64,000 nucleotides of DNA from JBGSTR01 sp963707135 (GTDB taxonomy: Bacteria; Pseudomonadota; Gammaproteobacteria; Chromatiales; Chromatiaceae). This document shows positions 33,401 to 44,000 of the stretch, piece by piece. The stretch is from contig CAVPOY010000043.1 of the NCBI GenBank assembly GCA_963707135.1, positions 62,001 to 126,000 on the forward strand. Direction: 5' to 3'. How positions within the stretch are numbered: the stretch's first letter is position 1; every line of letters starts with the position of its first letter. Under the pieces are notes generated by a model. The model did not search any database and was not told the DNA's origin. It worked only from the letters and a program-made list of their open reading frames with translations. Position numbers and translations under genes: made by a program.

Positions 33401-34855
33401 ATGGACTATTTCGAATTCGTCGACGGATTGTTTGGCGACCAGCCGTCGGTGCTGGCACTGCGGTTGTCCCTCGTTGTGTTGGGTGAAGGGTACGAGGGAG
33501 AGGGAAGCATTCTGTGGTTCGTGCGCGATGACGACGCGGCGGTCTGTCTCGCCGGTTCAATGGCGGCCAGGTTCGCGGGCCATCCGTCCCGGGTCGCGCG
33601 TGACATCGCGAACGAGCACGCGAAATCCGGGCGCAAGTTGCTGGCGGAAAAGAGCGTGTCAGTCGAATCGCGGCGGATGGGGGCATGCCCGCCGGGGCGC
33701 GTGGAACGTCTGCGCGGCAGTTTCGTCTCGGATGGTCCCTACCTGCTGGCAATGGACCTGGAGCAGGGCTTGGCGTCCGTGGAAGGGGACATGGACGAAG
33801 TAGGGGCCGGGACGAACGTGCGAGTCCTCATGGCCGGTTACTCGTTGGAGGGGACCTTCGATCGCTCCGTCTGGCTGGCCGCCTTTTGCGGCGATACCTG
33901 CGGACCGCTGGATGCGGACCTGCTGTTCCGCTACCTGGCCACCTACTATCCGATTCGGTTCCATCGAACGCCTTACCATCGCTGGAACCGCGAGTTCGGC
34001 GATCAATACTGGTCCGGTCTGCCTTGGCTGAAAAACCGATTCCTCGGCGCCTTGGGGCCGAACCCGCTCCGCTCGGGCGACCCCCTGACCAACATTTTCT
34101 GGAGCAAGAAGCGTAGCAGCCCGCTCCCGGCCTGGAGAGATGTCTGCAAGCGAGGAACGGACGACCTGCTTGCAGAGCTCCGCCGTCGGCTATCGGATCT
34201 GGACAGGCGCAGCGGAGGGCGCATCGGCCCCGAGCCCCTCATCGAGTGGCTGGATGCGAAGGGTCGAGGCGCGGCCGGCTCGGAGCTGGACTGTGCCGCC
34301 GTGCTCTGCGCAGCCAACACCCTCGCGCGGATAGACCGAATTTGGCTGCCCGTATTGTGCCTGCTGTGGCGCCGGGACCACCTGGAGACGGCGCAGGACC
34401 TGGAATCGGCAATCACGGTATTGACGGGGCATAATGCGCCCGACTTCTGGCGCGAATATGCCAAGGTCGGGCATGCCGGTTATGTCATCCAGGCGGTCAT
34501 CGAGCTGCGCGAGGCGCTGTCCCGGATCGCCGGCGGTCATGTCTCGGAGTCCATTCGATACCGAGCCGCGGACGCCGCCATGGTCCAGACCATCGAGATT
34601 TCGGGCATCGACCCGCCCATCGCCAAAACGCTGGCGGCCCAAATTGTCGACGGCCGCCCGAGGGAGCACGGCCTCGACGGCGGCATTCGGCTCGGCGGCG
34701 AGCCCGGTACGCAGGTCTCGTCCGATCTGGTGCGGGCGCTTCGGGACCTTAGAGACAGTGAGCGCGGCGGTATCGGCGATGTCGCGGCCGAATACATACC
34801 GGTGCGGTCCGTGCTTCGAATGGTGATTTCGTTCGAACTGGGGTCCGTAAGGTAA
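33401..34855 (+). CDS. Unknown protein, 484 residues
   Basis: I do not recognise a family. The ATG at 33401 (GGTG 5 bases upstream) is the first good start; the frame is open to 33278 but that part is Cys/Arg-rich and not protein-like. No signal peptide or strong membrane segment is visible. Residues 1-200 are mixed alpha/beta, with a Trp/Tyr-rich segment around residues 190-225 (YHRWNREFGDQYWSGLPWLKN). The C-terminal half is alternating helical with the segment EISGIDPPIAKTLAAQIVDGRPREHG. Soluble cytoplasmic protein by appearance. Flanked by a convergent SLC13-type transporter gene, with no operon partner. Confidence 0.65.
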   Translation: MDYFEFVDGLFGDQPSVLALRLSLVVLGEGYEGEGSILWFVRDDDAAVCLAGSMAARFAGHPSRVARDIANEHAKSGRKLLAEKSVSVESRRMGACPPGRVERLRGSFVSDGPYLLAMDLEQGLASVEGDMDEVGAGTNVRVLMAGYSLEGTFDRSVWLAAFCGDTCGPLDADLLFRYLATYYPIRFHRTPYHRWNREFGDQYWSGLPWLKNRFLGALGPNPLRSGDPLTNIFWSKKRSSPLPAWRDVCKRGTDDLLAELRRRLSDLDRRSGGRIGPEPLIEWLDAKGRGAAGSELDCAAVLCAANTLARIDRIWLPVLCLLWRRDHLETAQDLESAITVLTGHNAPDFWREYAKVGHAGYVIQAVIELREALSRIAGGHVSESIRYRAADAAMVQTIEISGIDPPIAKTLAAQIVDGRPREHGLDGGIRLGGEPGTQVSSDLVRALRDLRDSERGGIGDVAAEYIPVRSVLRMVISFELGSVR

Positions 34856-34881
34856 AAGCGCCGCGTCGGATGCCCTGGGGC

Positions 34882-36678
34882 TCAGAATCGCCAGACCAGT
34901 GGCACCACGAGCACTGTAACCAGACCGACGAGCAGGGTCAGCGGTACGCCGATGCGGATGAAGTCCGCGAAGCGGTAGCCGCCGACGTTGAAGACCATTA
35001 GGTTGGTCTGGTAGCCGATGGGTGTCGCGAAGCTCGCGGATGCGGCGACCATCACCGTCATGATGAAGGCCTCGGGCGCGACCCCCATGCTCTGCGCCGC
35101 CTGCAGGGCGATCGGAAAGACCAGCACCGCGGCGACATTGTTGGTCGCCATCGAGGTCAGGACGGCGGTCGCCACGAACACCAGCGCCAGCGTCGCCTGC
35201 GGGTTTCCGCTTGCAAGCCCGATAAGGCCGCCGGCGAGCAGGCTCGCCGCCCCGGTTTTTTCCAGCGCCGCCCCCAGCCCGAACGAGGTCGCGATTACCA
35301 CCAGCACCTGCCAGTCGGGCGCGCGGCGAGCCGTCCGGCCGTTCGTGCAGCGGGTTAGGATCATCAGCCCTGCCGCAAGCAGCGCGGCCTCGAGCATCGA
35401 GAACCAGCCAACGGTGACCACGGCTACCATGGCGGTGACGATGGCGATCGCTACCGGCGCCCGCTCGTGGTGGAGGGGGTGGCTATCGCCGATCCGGCTG
35501 ACCAGCAGGAAGTCCCGCGAGTTCTTCTGCTGGTCGACGAAGCCGGTTCGCGTCTCGAGCAGCAGGGTGTCGCCGGGTGCCAGCTCGATGTCGCCGATCT
35601 TGCGTTCGACGCGCTCGCCGTTGCGAGCGAGGGCGATGATCACGGCATCGTAGACATTACGGAAGCGGCCCTCTCTGACGGTCTTTCCGATCAGCGGGCA
35701 CTTGTCCGACAGCACGGCCTCGACGAAGCAACGCCCGGGCCGCGGCACATCGAGCTTGAAGACCTGGTCAGTGGCCGGAATCAGGCCGCGCGTGTGCTGG
35801 AGGTCCATGACCGAGTCCAGGATACCCGCGAAGACCAGGCGGTCGTTGGCCTGAAGCAGCTCCTGGGAGGAGACCGCCGGCAGCACCTGCTCGCCGCGCT
35901 CGATCTCGATCAGGAACAGGCCCGGCAGTTGGCGCAGCCCGGCGTCCTCGATGCTCTTGCCAACCAGCGGGCTGCCCGGCTGGACGAGCATCTCGGCCGT
36001 GTACTGGCGCACGTCCTCGTAGCTCGCGGCGGCCGGCGGGCGGCGGGGGAGCAGCCAGTGTCCGGCGATGAGCATGAACAGGAGTGCCGCGAAAGTGACC
36101 GGCAGGCCGACCCAGGCGGGCTCGAACAGCGCGAAGCCGGAGCCGCCGACGCGCTCGACGTAGAGCCCGTTCACCACCAGGTTGGTGCTGGTGCCGATCA
36201 GGGTGCAGGTACCGCCGACGATGCTCGCGTAGGACAGCGGAATCAGCAGCCGGGAGAGTTCGAGTTGGTTTCGCTTCGCCCAGTCCTGCACAGCAGGGAT
36301 GAAGATCGCGACCACCGGCGTGTTGTTGAGGAACGCACTCAAGCCGGCTACCGGCAACATCAGCCTCAACCGCGCGTCGGTCGGCCCTCGGGGCTGGCCG
36401 AGCAGGCGCTGCCCGATCCAGCCGACGGCCCCGGTTTCCGTGAGTCCGGTCACGACCACATAGAGCACGCCGACGGTCAGCATGCCGGCGTTCGAGAAGC
36501 CCGCTAGCGCCTCGGCCGGCGTGACGATACCGAACACCAGGAGGAGCGTCAGGGCGCCTGACGTGACCACGTCCGGCGCGGCACGGCTGAAGGCGAACAA
36601 GCCGAAGCATAGGCATACGATGGCGAGGCTGAACCAGCCTTCCCACCCAACATGCGGTAAGGTCTCCAAAGGGCTCAA
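34882..36678 (-). CDS. SLC13/DASS-family permease with two RCK_C (TrkA-C) domains
   Basis: Inner-membrane sodium- or proton-coupled anion transporter, 598 residues. Membrane helices occupy about residues 15-205 and 400-598. Between them lie two TrkA-C/RCK_C regulatory domains (about 215-300 and 305-390). Family motifs are FLNNTPVVAIFIPAV with GTSTNLVVNG in the first half and SMATNNVAAVLVFPIA with TPIGYQTNLMVF in the second, the paired NNT/TNLV substrate loops. Proteins of this layout transport sulfate or dicarboxylates; sulfate export would suit a sulfur oxidiser but is inference. The start is TTG at 36678, without a clear ribosome site. Confidence 0.88.
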   Translation of the reverse strand: MSPLETLPHVGWEGWFSLAIVCLCFGLFAFSRAAPDVVTSGALTLLLVFGIVTPAEALAGFSNAGMLTVGVLYVVVTGLTETGAVGWIGQRLLGQPRGPTDARLRLMLPVAGLSAFLNNTPVVAIFIPAVQDWAKRNQLELSRLLIPLSYASIVGGTCTLIGTSTNLVVNGLYVERVGGSGFALFEPAWVGLPVTFAALLFMLIAGHWLLPRRPPAAASYEDVRQYTAEMLVQPGSPLVGKSIEDAGLRQLPGLFLIEIERGEQVLPAVSSQELLQANDRLVFAGILDSVMDLQHTRGLIPATDQVFKLDVPRPGRCFVEAVLSDKCPLIGKTVREGRFRNVYDAVIIALARNGERVERKIGDIELAPGDTLLLETRTGFVDQQKNSRDFLLVSRIGDSHPLHHERAPVAIAIVTAMVAVVTVGWFSMLEAALLAAGLMILTRCTNGRTARRAPDWQVLVVIATSFGLGAALEKTGAASLLAGGLIGLASGNPQATLALVFVATAVLTSMATNNVAAVLVFPIALQAAQSMGVAPEAFIMTVMVAASASFATPIGYQTNLMVFNVGGYRFADFIRIGVPLTLLVGLVTVLVVPLVWRF

Positions 36679-36803
36679 TGACCCGGGTCAGGCCCGCGCG
36701 CCGAGCCGGTGCGCGATCGCCCGCATCCGTTCCGTTGGCGGGTATCGGCCGGGTCCGTGGCGCTCGAGGCAGACCGGCCGCTATATACACAGGTCATCAA
36801 GGG

Positions 36804-37385
36804 CTATTCCGGTGCGTCCCGCGTTAGGGCCTCATAACGGGTCCGGAACACATCTTGTCGCATACGGGATGCCTCGTCCCGGGTGGCGAACAACGGTGAG
36901 TCCTTCCAGCCGCCGCTGGCGTGATCGAACACCGAGAACCGGTACCCCTTTCCGACCTTGAAGACCTGGGTGACATCGTTGCCGGCCGACTCCAGCGCTT
37001 CCAGCTTGCTCTGGCCGTGTCGCCGTACCGGGTCTGGACCTGCCTCGCCTGGCGGCGGATGTGTGCCCATGTTGAACTGGTTGTTCTGGATCTCGCCCTG
37101 GATGTCGAGCTCCACGGACTCCAGCCCCGGGAGCCGCGTCAGCAAGTAGCCTGCCATCAGCCGCCCGAGCCTGTAGTTCTCTGATTCCAATGCGGTCAGC
37201 AGCTTGTCGGCAACTATTTGGCAGCGTTGTAGCCGGTCGGGACGTCGCACCCATTCCCGGCTCATCTGCCAGCCGCCGTCCATGTCCTGGTCGAGCTTGT
37301 CGAAAAAGCCCCGACCCTGGCTCAACAGGGCGTCCGGCACGTTGAGCTCGTAGATCTGATCGTCGATGATGGCCTTCAGGATCAT
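36804..37385 (-). CDS. Unknown conserved-looking protein, 193 residues
   Basis: I do not recognise a named family. The protein begins MILKAIIDDQIYELNVPDALL, resembling a short beta-rich N-terminal domain. A helical middle region follows, rich in leucine and charged residues. After a Pro/Gly-rich linker (HPPPGEAGPDPV) comes a C-terminal beta segment (VTQVFKVGKGYRFSVFDHASGGWKDSPLFATRDEA). No signal peptide or membrane helix. AAGGAGG lies 8 bases before the ATG, a strong ribosome site. It is divergent from the dioxygenase gene across 95 bp and may share its regulation. Confidence 0.75.
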   Translation of the reverse strand: MILKAIIDDQIYELNVPDALLSQGRGFFDKLDQDMDGGWQMSREWVRRPDRLQRCQIVADKLLTALESENYRLGRLMAGYLLTRLPGLESVELDIQGEIQNNQFNMGTHPPPGEAGPDPVRRHGQSKLEALESAGNDVTQVFKVGKGYRFSVFDHASGGWKDSPLFATRDEASRMRQDVFRTRYEALTRDAPE

Positions 37386-37480
37386 CCAGCGCCTCCTTCG
37401 GTTACTGCCGCGGCGCCGATTCTAACAAGGCGCGGCGCACGCCGTGCGGCAACCCGATCACGCGGAACAGGCCATCCGAC

Positions 37481-38155
37481 ATGCTGCTTACCATTCCGGC
37501 GCTGCTGAATCCCGCCCAGATCGCAAAGATCCACGAGACCCTGGAGGGTGCCGAGTTCGTCGACGGCAGGCTGACCGCCGGGTTCGCAGCGAGCCGGGTG
37601 AAGCAGAACCAGGAGCTGCGCCCGGAGCCGGAGCGCATGCAGCGCCTGGTGCGCATCATCATGGCGAGTCTGGGTCACAACGAGACCTTTCGGTTCGGCG
37701 TACTGCCGCACCGGGTGGCGGACCCGATCATCGCGCGCTACCGCCCCGGGATGACCTACGGCGACCATGTCGACGACCCGATCATGGGTACTGCCGGGCC
37801 GCGCTTCCGCACCGACGTGTCAATGACCGTTTTCCTCAATCCGCCGGACAGCTACGCCGGCGGGGATCTGGTAATCCGAACCTCGTTCGGCGAGCGCCGA
37901 GTCAAGCTGCCGGCAGGCGATGCGGTGATCTATCCGTCGTCGAGCCTTCATCGAGTGGCCGAGGTCACCGAGGGCGAGCGTCTGGTGGTTTTGACCTGGA
38001 TCCAGAGCTATGTGCGCGACCCGGCCCGACGCGAGTTGCTCTTCGAGCTGAACCTGGCGCGCGAGCGGCTGCTTAGGGACGCACCGGGCGAGGATACGAC
38101 CGGCTACGTCGACCGCGCCTATGCGAACCTGCTGCGGATGTGGGGGGAACTCTAG
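37481..38155 (+). CDS. PKHD-type Fe(II)/2-oxoglutarate hydroxylase, PiuC/YbiX family
   Basis: Predicted iron- and 2-oxoglutarate-dependent dioxygenase, often linked to iron uptake. The 224-residue protein carries the facial triad H96-x-D98 (YGDHVDDPIM) and H157 (SSSLHRVAEV), plus the 2-oxoglutarate-binding Arg in EGERLVVLTW. Length and the TDVSMTVFLNPPDSYAGGDLVI core match the YbiX/PiuC group. Neighbouring iron transporter genes, common for this family, are absent here. Cytoplasmic; substrate unknown. Confidence 0.92.
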   Translation: MLLTIPALLNPAQIAKIHETLEGAEFVDGRLTAGFAASRVKQNQELRPEPERMQRLVRIIMASLGHNETFRFGVLPHRVADPIIARYRPGMTYGDHVDDPIMGTAGPRFRTDVSMTVFLNPPDSYAGGDLVIRTSFGERRVKLPAGDAVIYPSSSLHRVAEVTEGERLVVLTWIQSYVRDPARRELLFELNLARERLLRDAPGEDTTGYVDRAYANLLRMWGEL

Positions 38156-38493
38156 CCCAATGGGTGAACCTGTCGCTGGCCGTCCAGATGCGGGGTGTCG
38201 GTTGGCGCCATTTTCGTTCCATCGGCAGTAACCCATGAGCTAGGTCTTGACCGGGCGGGTCCTTGAGTGATTCAGCGTCGCCAGGAAGGCGTTCGGACGG
38301 ATGCTTCTCGCCAAGACCGGCGACAAGAGCCGGCTCGCTGCGGCCGGAATGGCGGGCGCTCTGCCGGCCGTCCCGGTGTGGACCGGTGCCCGGTTTACGG
38401 CCGGCGCGGATCACGAGCCGAACCGCTACACGGACGATTGTGCCTTCATGTACGTTGCCGGGCCGGGGACCACCGCACGGCGGGTGTGACGCG
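38156..38493. other. Intergenic gap, possible decayed coding sequence
   Basis: A 62-codon frame at 38301-38489 encodes a sequence ending TAGADHEPNRYTDDCAFMYVAGPG that looks protein-like, but it has no recognisable family and no clear ribosome site. It may be the tail of a decayed gene. Nothing else stands out. Confidence 0.35.
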
Positions 38494-40254
38494 CTAGTCC
38501 TGACTCCGAGGGGTCGGTGCGGGGCGTTTGATCCCATTGGCCTTGTCCGAATCCTCGCGCACCAGCGCGTAATCGGTGTTGCGCACGCCCCTGAGCAGCC
38601 TGTTCGTATCTTCGGAGGCGACGCCCAAGCTCTCGAGCGCCTCGGCCGCCAGACGCAGGCTGGCTTCAAGGGCCTCCGGGAAGGCCTTGTCGGCGCCTGC
38701 ACGAAGCAGGGCGTCGCTGGCGGCAAGGTCTCGGGCACGAGCGACGATGATGGCCCGGGGCGCGAGGGCGCGGATCAGCGTCGTGGCGCGGAGCGCCGTG
38801 GATGCCTCGTCGATGGTGAGGACCACCAGGTCGGCCTGGTCCAGATGCGCGGCGGCCAGCAGGTTTGCATCGGAGATATCCCCGTAGTAGACGGGGTGGC
38901 CAAGGTTCCGGAACTCGGCCACCCTCAGCGGACTGGTGTCGAAGGCGATGAAGGGGATGCCGCTGGTTTTTAGGATCGTTCCCACCGCGTGTCCGACTCG
39001 CCCGTACCCGGCCACTACGGCCCGGGCGCTGGACTCGGCTCCTTCCAACGGGAATTTATACGGCTCTCCGTCCTGCGCGGTTCCGGTGGATACGCGCGCC
39101 GCCAGCCAGTCACCCATCCGCACCAGCAGCGGCGTCACCAGCATACTGAGCGATATCACGCCCGCAGCGAGCACGAACGTCTTGTCGTCGATGATCGCCA
39201 GCGCCTTGGCGGCGCCGAAAAGGACGAAGCCGAACTCGCCGCCCTGTGCCAACAGAAATGCCACGCGTACGGCCGTGCCGCGCGTCTGGGCGAACAGCAG
39301 GCAGAGCGCGAACAGCACGGCGATCTTGATCAGGACGATGACCACGACGTGCCGCGCGAACACCAGCGGATCCCGGATGATCTCTTCGATGTCGATCGAC
39401 ATACCCACCGCGACGAAGAACAGGCTCATCAAGAGGCCCTTATGGGGCTCGATGCTGGCGTGAATCTGGACGTTGTACCGTGATCCGGAAAGCGTCATAC
39501 CGATGAGAAAGGCGCCAAGCGCCATGGACATGCCGACCAGGTCCATCGCCCAGGCCGACGCGAAAACCGCCGCCATGGCCACCAATAGGAACGCCTCGCG
39601 GTTGTTGTTCCGGGCCAGATAGTCGAGGACTTTCGGCACCAGGTACCGTCCGGCAAGTACCAGCAGGCCAACCGAGATCGCCACTGTCGCGACCTGTTCC
39701 CAAAGTGGGATCTCCTTCGGTAGGGGGCCCACGTCCGCGAGGATGGGCACGAGGGCGAGCAGGGGCACGACGGCGAGGTCTTGCATCAACAGGACGGCGA
39801 AGGCGGTCCGCCCGTGCGGGCTGGCGATCTCACCCCGCTCCTGCAGGATCTGAATCACGAAGGCCGTGGATGACAGCGCCAGCGTGAGTCCCGCCAGCAG
39901 GTCAATGCCCCAACGCGGCTCGAACAGGTGCAGGTAGAGGGCGATGGCCAGCCCAGAGATAAGAATCTGCAGCGAACCGAGGCCGAACATAGATCGGCGC
40001 AGGGACCAGAGGCGATGGGGCTGCATCTCCAGGCCGATCAGGAACAGCAGCAGTACCACGCCGAGCTCGGTAAAGTGCCGCACATCCTCGACGTGGGTGG
40101 TGACCGACGGGCCGGGAGTGTGGGGCCCGATAAAGACACCGGCCACCAGCAGGCCGAGGATCGAGCCGAGTCCGAAATGACGGAAGACGGCGACCGCGAT
40201 CGAGGTGGCCACCAGGAGCAGCACAGCCGAGTACACGAAGGATTTAGGGTCCAA
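38494..40254 (-). CDS. Kef-type monovalent cation:proton antiporter (CPA2) with RCK domain
   Basis: Inner-membrane potassium/proton or sodium/proton antiporter, 586 residues. The Na_H exchanger domain spans about residues 5-385, with LFLIGLEMQPHRLW, the LSSTAFVIQIL helix and the FFVAVGMSID segment typical of KefB/KefC/YbaL-like proteins. A TrkA-N (RCK) domain follows at about 405-525 with the nucleotide-binding loop GYGRVGHAVG. The start is TTG at 40254, supported by GAGAGG six bases upstream. No KefF/KefG-like partner gene is next to it. Substrate ion cannot be decided from sequence. Confidence 0.9.
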   Translation of the reverse strand: MDPKSFVYSAVLLLVATSIAVAVFRHFGLGSILGLLVAGVFIGPHTPGPSVTTHVEDVRHFTELGVVLLLFLIGLEMQPHRLWSLRRSMFGLGSLQILISGLAIALYLHLFEPRWGIDLLAGLTLALSSTAFVIQILQERGEIASPHGRTAFAVLLMQDLAVVPLLALVPILADVGPLPKEIPLWEQVATVAISVGLLVLAGRYLVPKVLDYLARNNNREAFLLVAMAAVFASAWAMDLVGMSMALGAFLIGMTLSGSRYNVQIHASIEPHKGLLMSLFFVAVGMSIDIEEIIRDPLVFARHVVVIVLIKIAVLFALCLLFAQTRGTAVRVAFLLAQGGEFGFVLFGAAKALAIIDDKTFVLAAGVISLSMLVTPLLVRMGDWLAARVSTGTAQDGEPYKFPLEGAESSARAVVAGYGRVGHAVGTILKTSGIPFIAFDTSPLRVAEFRNLGHPVYYGDISDANLLAAAHLDQADLVVLTIDEASTALRATTLIRALAPRAIIVARARDLAASDALLRAGADKAFPEALEASLRLAAEALESLGVASEDTNRLLRGVRNTDYALVREDSDKANGIKRPAPTPRSQD

Positions 40255-41030
40255 GAGGTGCCTCTCAGCAAGAACAAGCGCGCTTACCCTTGGCGAGGGC
40301 GAATCAGTGCGCAGCAGTGGCCCTCAGAATATCTGAACGCCCGACGGAACGTCACGCTGTCGCGGTCGCGGCCCAGCGGGGCTGCCAGAGCATAGCGCTA
40401 ACGCTAAATCTCAATTTTTCGGCTATGAATAGCCTGCATGTCTCCAATAGGCGACATCATAAGTATCTGATAATATAAATTTTCTTGTTTGTTCCCGGAA
40501 AATCGTCGTTCATCAGAGACGAAACGCCCGAGACTCCCACGGCCCCGTCCGCGGATTTCAATAGTAACCGCATAAAATAATAGAAATTTATAGTAATGGC
40601 ATTATTATTGCATATGCTGACACCATGGTTTTTGGGATCCTCAGGTCCCGGCCGCGATGACCATTGCGCGGCTGCGGATCTCGTCCTGCTGATTCGATCA
40701 ACGCGACCTCGTTAGTTTCGGCACGGGAGCCGGCCGGTTCTTTCGCGGTTAGTCAAGCAAGAGCAGAGCAATTGAGCCGCGGTTACGGGGTAGATCATAA
40801 AGCGCTTGGGGCGTCGCTCGCTGCGTTGCGCACCCGTTTTAAGCGTTTGCGAAAGGTGGTTGGATCCGGTCTCGGAGCCGCCAAAGCGGTTCGGTTTTTC
40901 TGATGCAGTTCATTCCCATACTTGGGCCTTGCGTCGGGTGCATCGCATTCGCGCCAAGCGCGTCCGCGGAATGAATAATTTAGGTTTGCATTGAAAGTGA
41001 CGGTAAATGCACTGGTTGGGAGTACAGCTA
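40255..41030. other. 776-bp intergenic region with an AT-rich island
   Basis: No convincing gene. The part from 40405 to 40625 is strikingly AT-rich for this genome (for example TAATATAAATTTTC and ATAAAATAATAGAAATTTATAG). It contains small inverted repeats, TAGCG-CTAA-CGCTA (40393-40406) and GGCTA-TGAA-TAGCC (40421-40434). A weak hairpin with a T run (CCGC-CAAA-GCGG) lies near 40880-40900. Likely a regulatory region for the following surface-protein gene or recently acquired DNA. Confidence 0.5.
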
Positions 41031-44000
41031 ATGACTGAAGTTACTTGGGGCTTACAGACACGCCGTGGAATCGGTGAGGCATCCACCGGTCGAGGCGGGC
41101 AAAAGCGCGGGTTAGAGTTCCTAAACGCGTCTTTCGGTAGGATCGGTTTCGCGGTCGGCGTTCCTGTTTTGGGGCGCAAACGTCTCCGAAGCAGCCGTGG
41201 ACACCTGCGGCGAGCCCCCCTTGCTCGCCAACCGCGAGGCGGCCGTTTTGCTTTGGGAGGACTGCGGTACCGGAATGTGGTACCTGCGAGCAACAGCCGG
41301 GGGCAGCATTAGCAAAGTAAGCTACGAGGGAACCATTGTTTCCGATCGAGCGTTCAGCTCGGTGAACCCCGCGGGCGTGGAAAGCGGTGATCTACTGGCT
41401 ACACCTACCAACGATCAAATTCTTTTTCAGTTCAACGTTTCAAAAGATCGAACCGACGGACTCGACTTCTTGTTTCCGGCTCGCGCGAACGTTTGCGTTT
41501 CACTTGATACCCCTGGGGCGTCACTGCTCGTCGGCGCGGGCCGCACCCCGGTAAGTGGCAGCCTCGACCTGACGACGCTTGGGTCTTGCGGGGCTAGCCC
41601 GAGCTGCGGTGAGCCGGATTATGACCCCAGCGTCCAGGCTGGGTTGCGCATCTGGCAGGATTGCACGACCGGAACTTGGGAGGTTCGTGCGTCTGGCGGA
41701 GGGTCTGCGTCGGTCTCGACCTACCAGGGGAGGGTCGTCGCCAGCCAAGCGTTCAGCAGTATCGAGCCGGTTAGTTTGGAGAACAATGACAGTCTCAACA
41801 CACCGACAACCAAGTCGATCACGTATGACTTAAACGTGACCGGACCCTGGGAGGACGGATTCCGATTCGAGAACCCCGACGCGGCAAGTGTCTGTGTCGA
41901 CAGCGACGTGGCGGGCGAGAAGGTCTTAGTGGGTCCGACCGGTGTCGTGGCGTCAACGCCGTTTAATTTGGCCGACTTGGGCGCGTGCGCTGCTTCCAGC
42001 GACTCCAACCGTCCCGCCGAGTGCTCACGAGCGCCTGTCATTTCCACGACCAGAGAGACACAACCCTATCTGGAGGACGGTGAGCCGGACGTGACGACCG
42101 CCGGCGAACTGCCGTATCCGCGGATTTCGATTGGGACGGGATTGAGGAGGATCGAACCTGAGCGCCACTCGAAGTATGACGTTATATTTGGAAAGGGATT
42201 TTTGATTAACGACATAGGGAAGGTCCAAGCGATCAACCCGGATGTTGAGGGTCTGCGTCTTAATTCCGCGCTCGCATTCCAGGCCTACGATGGCAAGACC
42301 TGCAGCGCGTCGGCCGGCGTTCCCTTTGCGGGAACGGGGCCATCGACCCAGGGCTGCAATATGTTCGCGGGCCACTGGCTTTACAAAGCCGGCACCCAGT
42401 TGACCGGTGCGGTCAGCGCGGGCGCTACCCAATTACGCGTTCAGAACGCGAATTCTTTCGTGGTCGGCGAATATGTGGTGATCTACGATGCCCCCGCCGG
42501 TTCGTTCAAGAATGCGGAGCACGCGCGCATCACCGCGGTCAGCAAGTCGACGAACACCCTGACCGTCTCGCGCGGGTACAAATCCACCGCGGCTAGCCAT
42601 TCAGTCGGGGCTATCGTTGCCGCGCATGCGCTTGGGCAAGGTACTGACAAGCGTCTTTGGGCATGGAACCAGAGTTCGACGTGCCCCAAGGACGGCAGTG
42701 GCCGGCGGTGGAACCAGGTCATGGCCGATTGGCTGGCCGTCAATTACGATAAGGATGCCAACGGAAATCCGGTGAAGGCGAAGATCGACGGGGTCATATT
42801 CGATGCCGATGCCCATTTCCTGCAAAGCCGGGAAAGACGCCGATGTCGACAACGACCTGATCGTCGATGACGGGATTTCACCCGCGGGTGTCAATCTCTG
42901 GGGCGAAGGCCTGGACGCATTCTATGAGCGCCTGAGGAGTCGGCTGCCGAGAAACGCGCTGATCGTGGGGGGCACTACGTAACGCACGAGGATACCTGCA
43001 CAACAATGGGACGCAGATGGAGGGCTTCCCGGTACTCGGGAAATACGACGGCGTGTCGCAACCAGACTTCAGTAACGCGAACGGGCTGCTGTCTACGCTC
43101 AGCACCCATATGCACAATGGCGTCGAGACGCCACGTTATTCCGAGACCGAGTTCAAGACGCCAACACGTCTCTACCCCGCCGGGGCGGACAAGCCGCCGA
43201 CTTCCAACGCGGCGTTCAGACTAAGCTTCGGTCTGACATTGCTGGAGGGCGGTTATTTCGGACAGGTAGCAGACGCCTCACCCTCCGGAGACCCCTGGTA
43301 TGACGAGTACGCGGTCGATGTCGTGAGCGGGTCCGCAACCTTCGGACAGGCGATTCGATCCAACCCGAACGGACGAGTCGCAGATACGCCGGCATCGTCA
43401 CTGGCTTGGCTTCCCCCTGGGCCCGCGCTATCGCATCTATGACGCCGCGGCCTTCGCCCCGAACCGCAGCCTGCTGAGCGGAGGGGACTTCGACGCCAGC
43501 ATCCAGGGCTGGAGCGGGACGAACGTCAACCTGAGCCGCGACACGGCGGCCGCAAACCGTCTCGACGGTGCCGGCGCCCTGCGTGCCAGCGAGCAATTGA
43601 GCTACAGCTCGAATATCGCCGGCGCTAGGATCGTCGGTCCGAGGGTCGCGCTGACGAAGGGCGAGGAATACACGCTGGTGTTCTCCGCGAAGGCGGGCAC
43701 GCACCGCAATATCAAGGCGTCGGTTGGCGGAGCCTCGGAGCGGTTTGCCATTCCGGATCGATGGGCGCGGCGCGTGATGACATTCACGGCTACCTCCACG
43801 GGTTCTCAGACGGTATCCTTTCTCGTCGGCCGAGACGACACGCCGGTGTGGATCGATTCCGTCTACTTGTTCGAAGGCAACGCCAACATCTACCGGCGCG
43901 ATTTCGACGGCGGTATTGTTGTGGTCAACGCCACGGAACGAGCGCGGACGGTGGATCTCGGCGAGACCTTCCAACGCATCAAGGGTACCGGCCAGGACCC

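Noticed and set aside
38301..38489. A 62-codon frame between the dioxygenase and the Kef-type antiporter
   Set aside because: It looks partly protein-like but has no family match and no ribosome site that I can support, so I list the region only as a gap.
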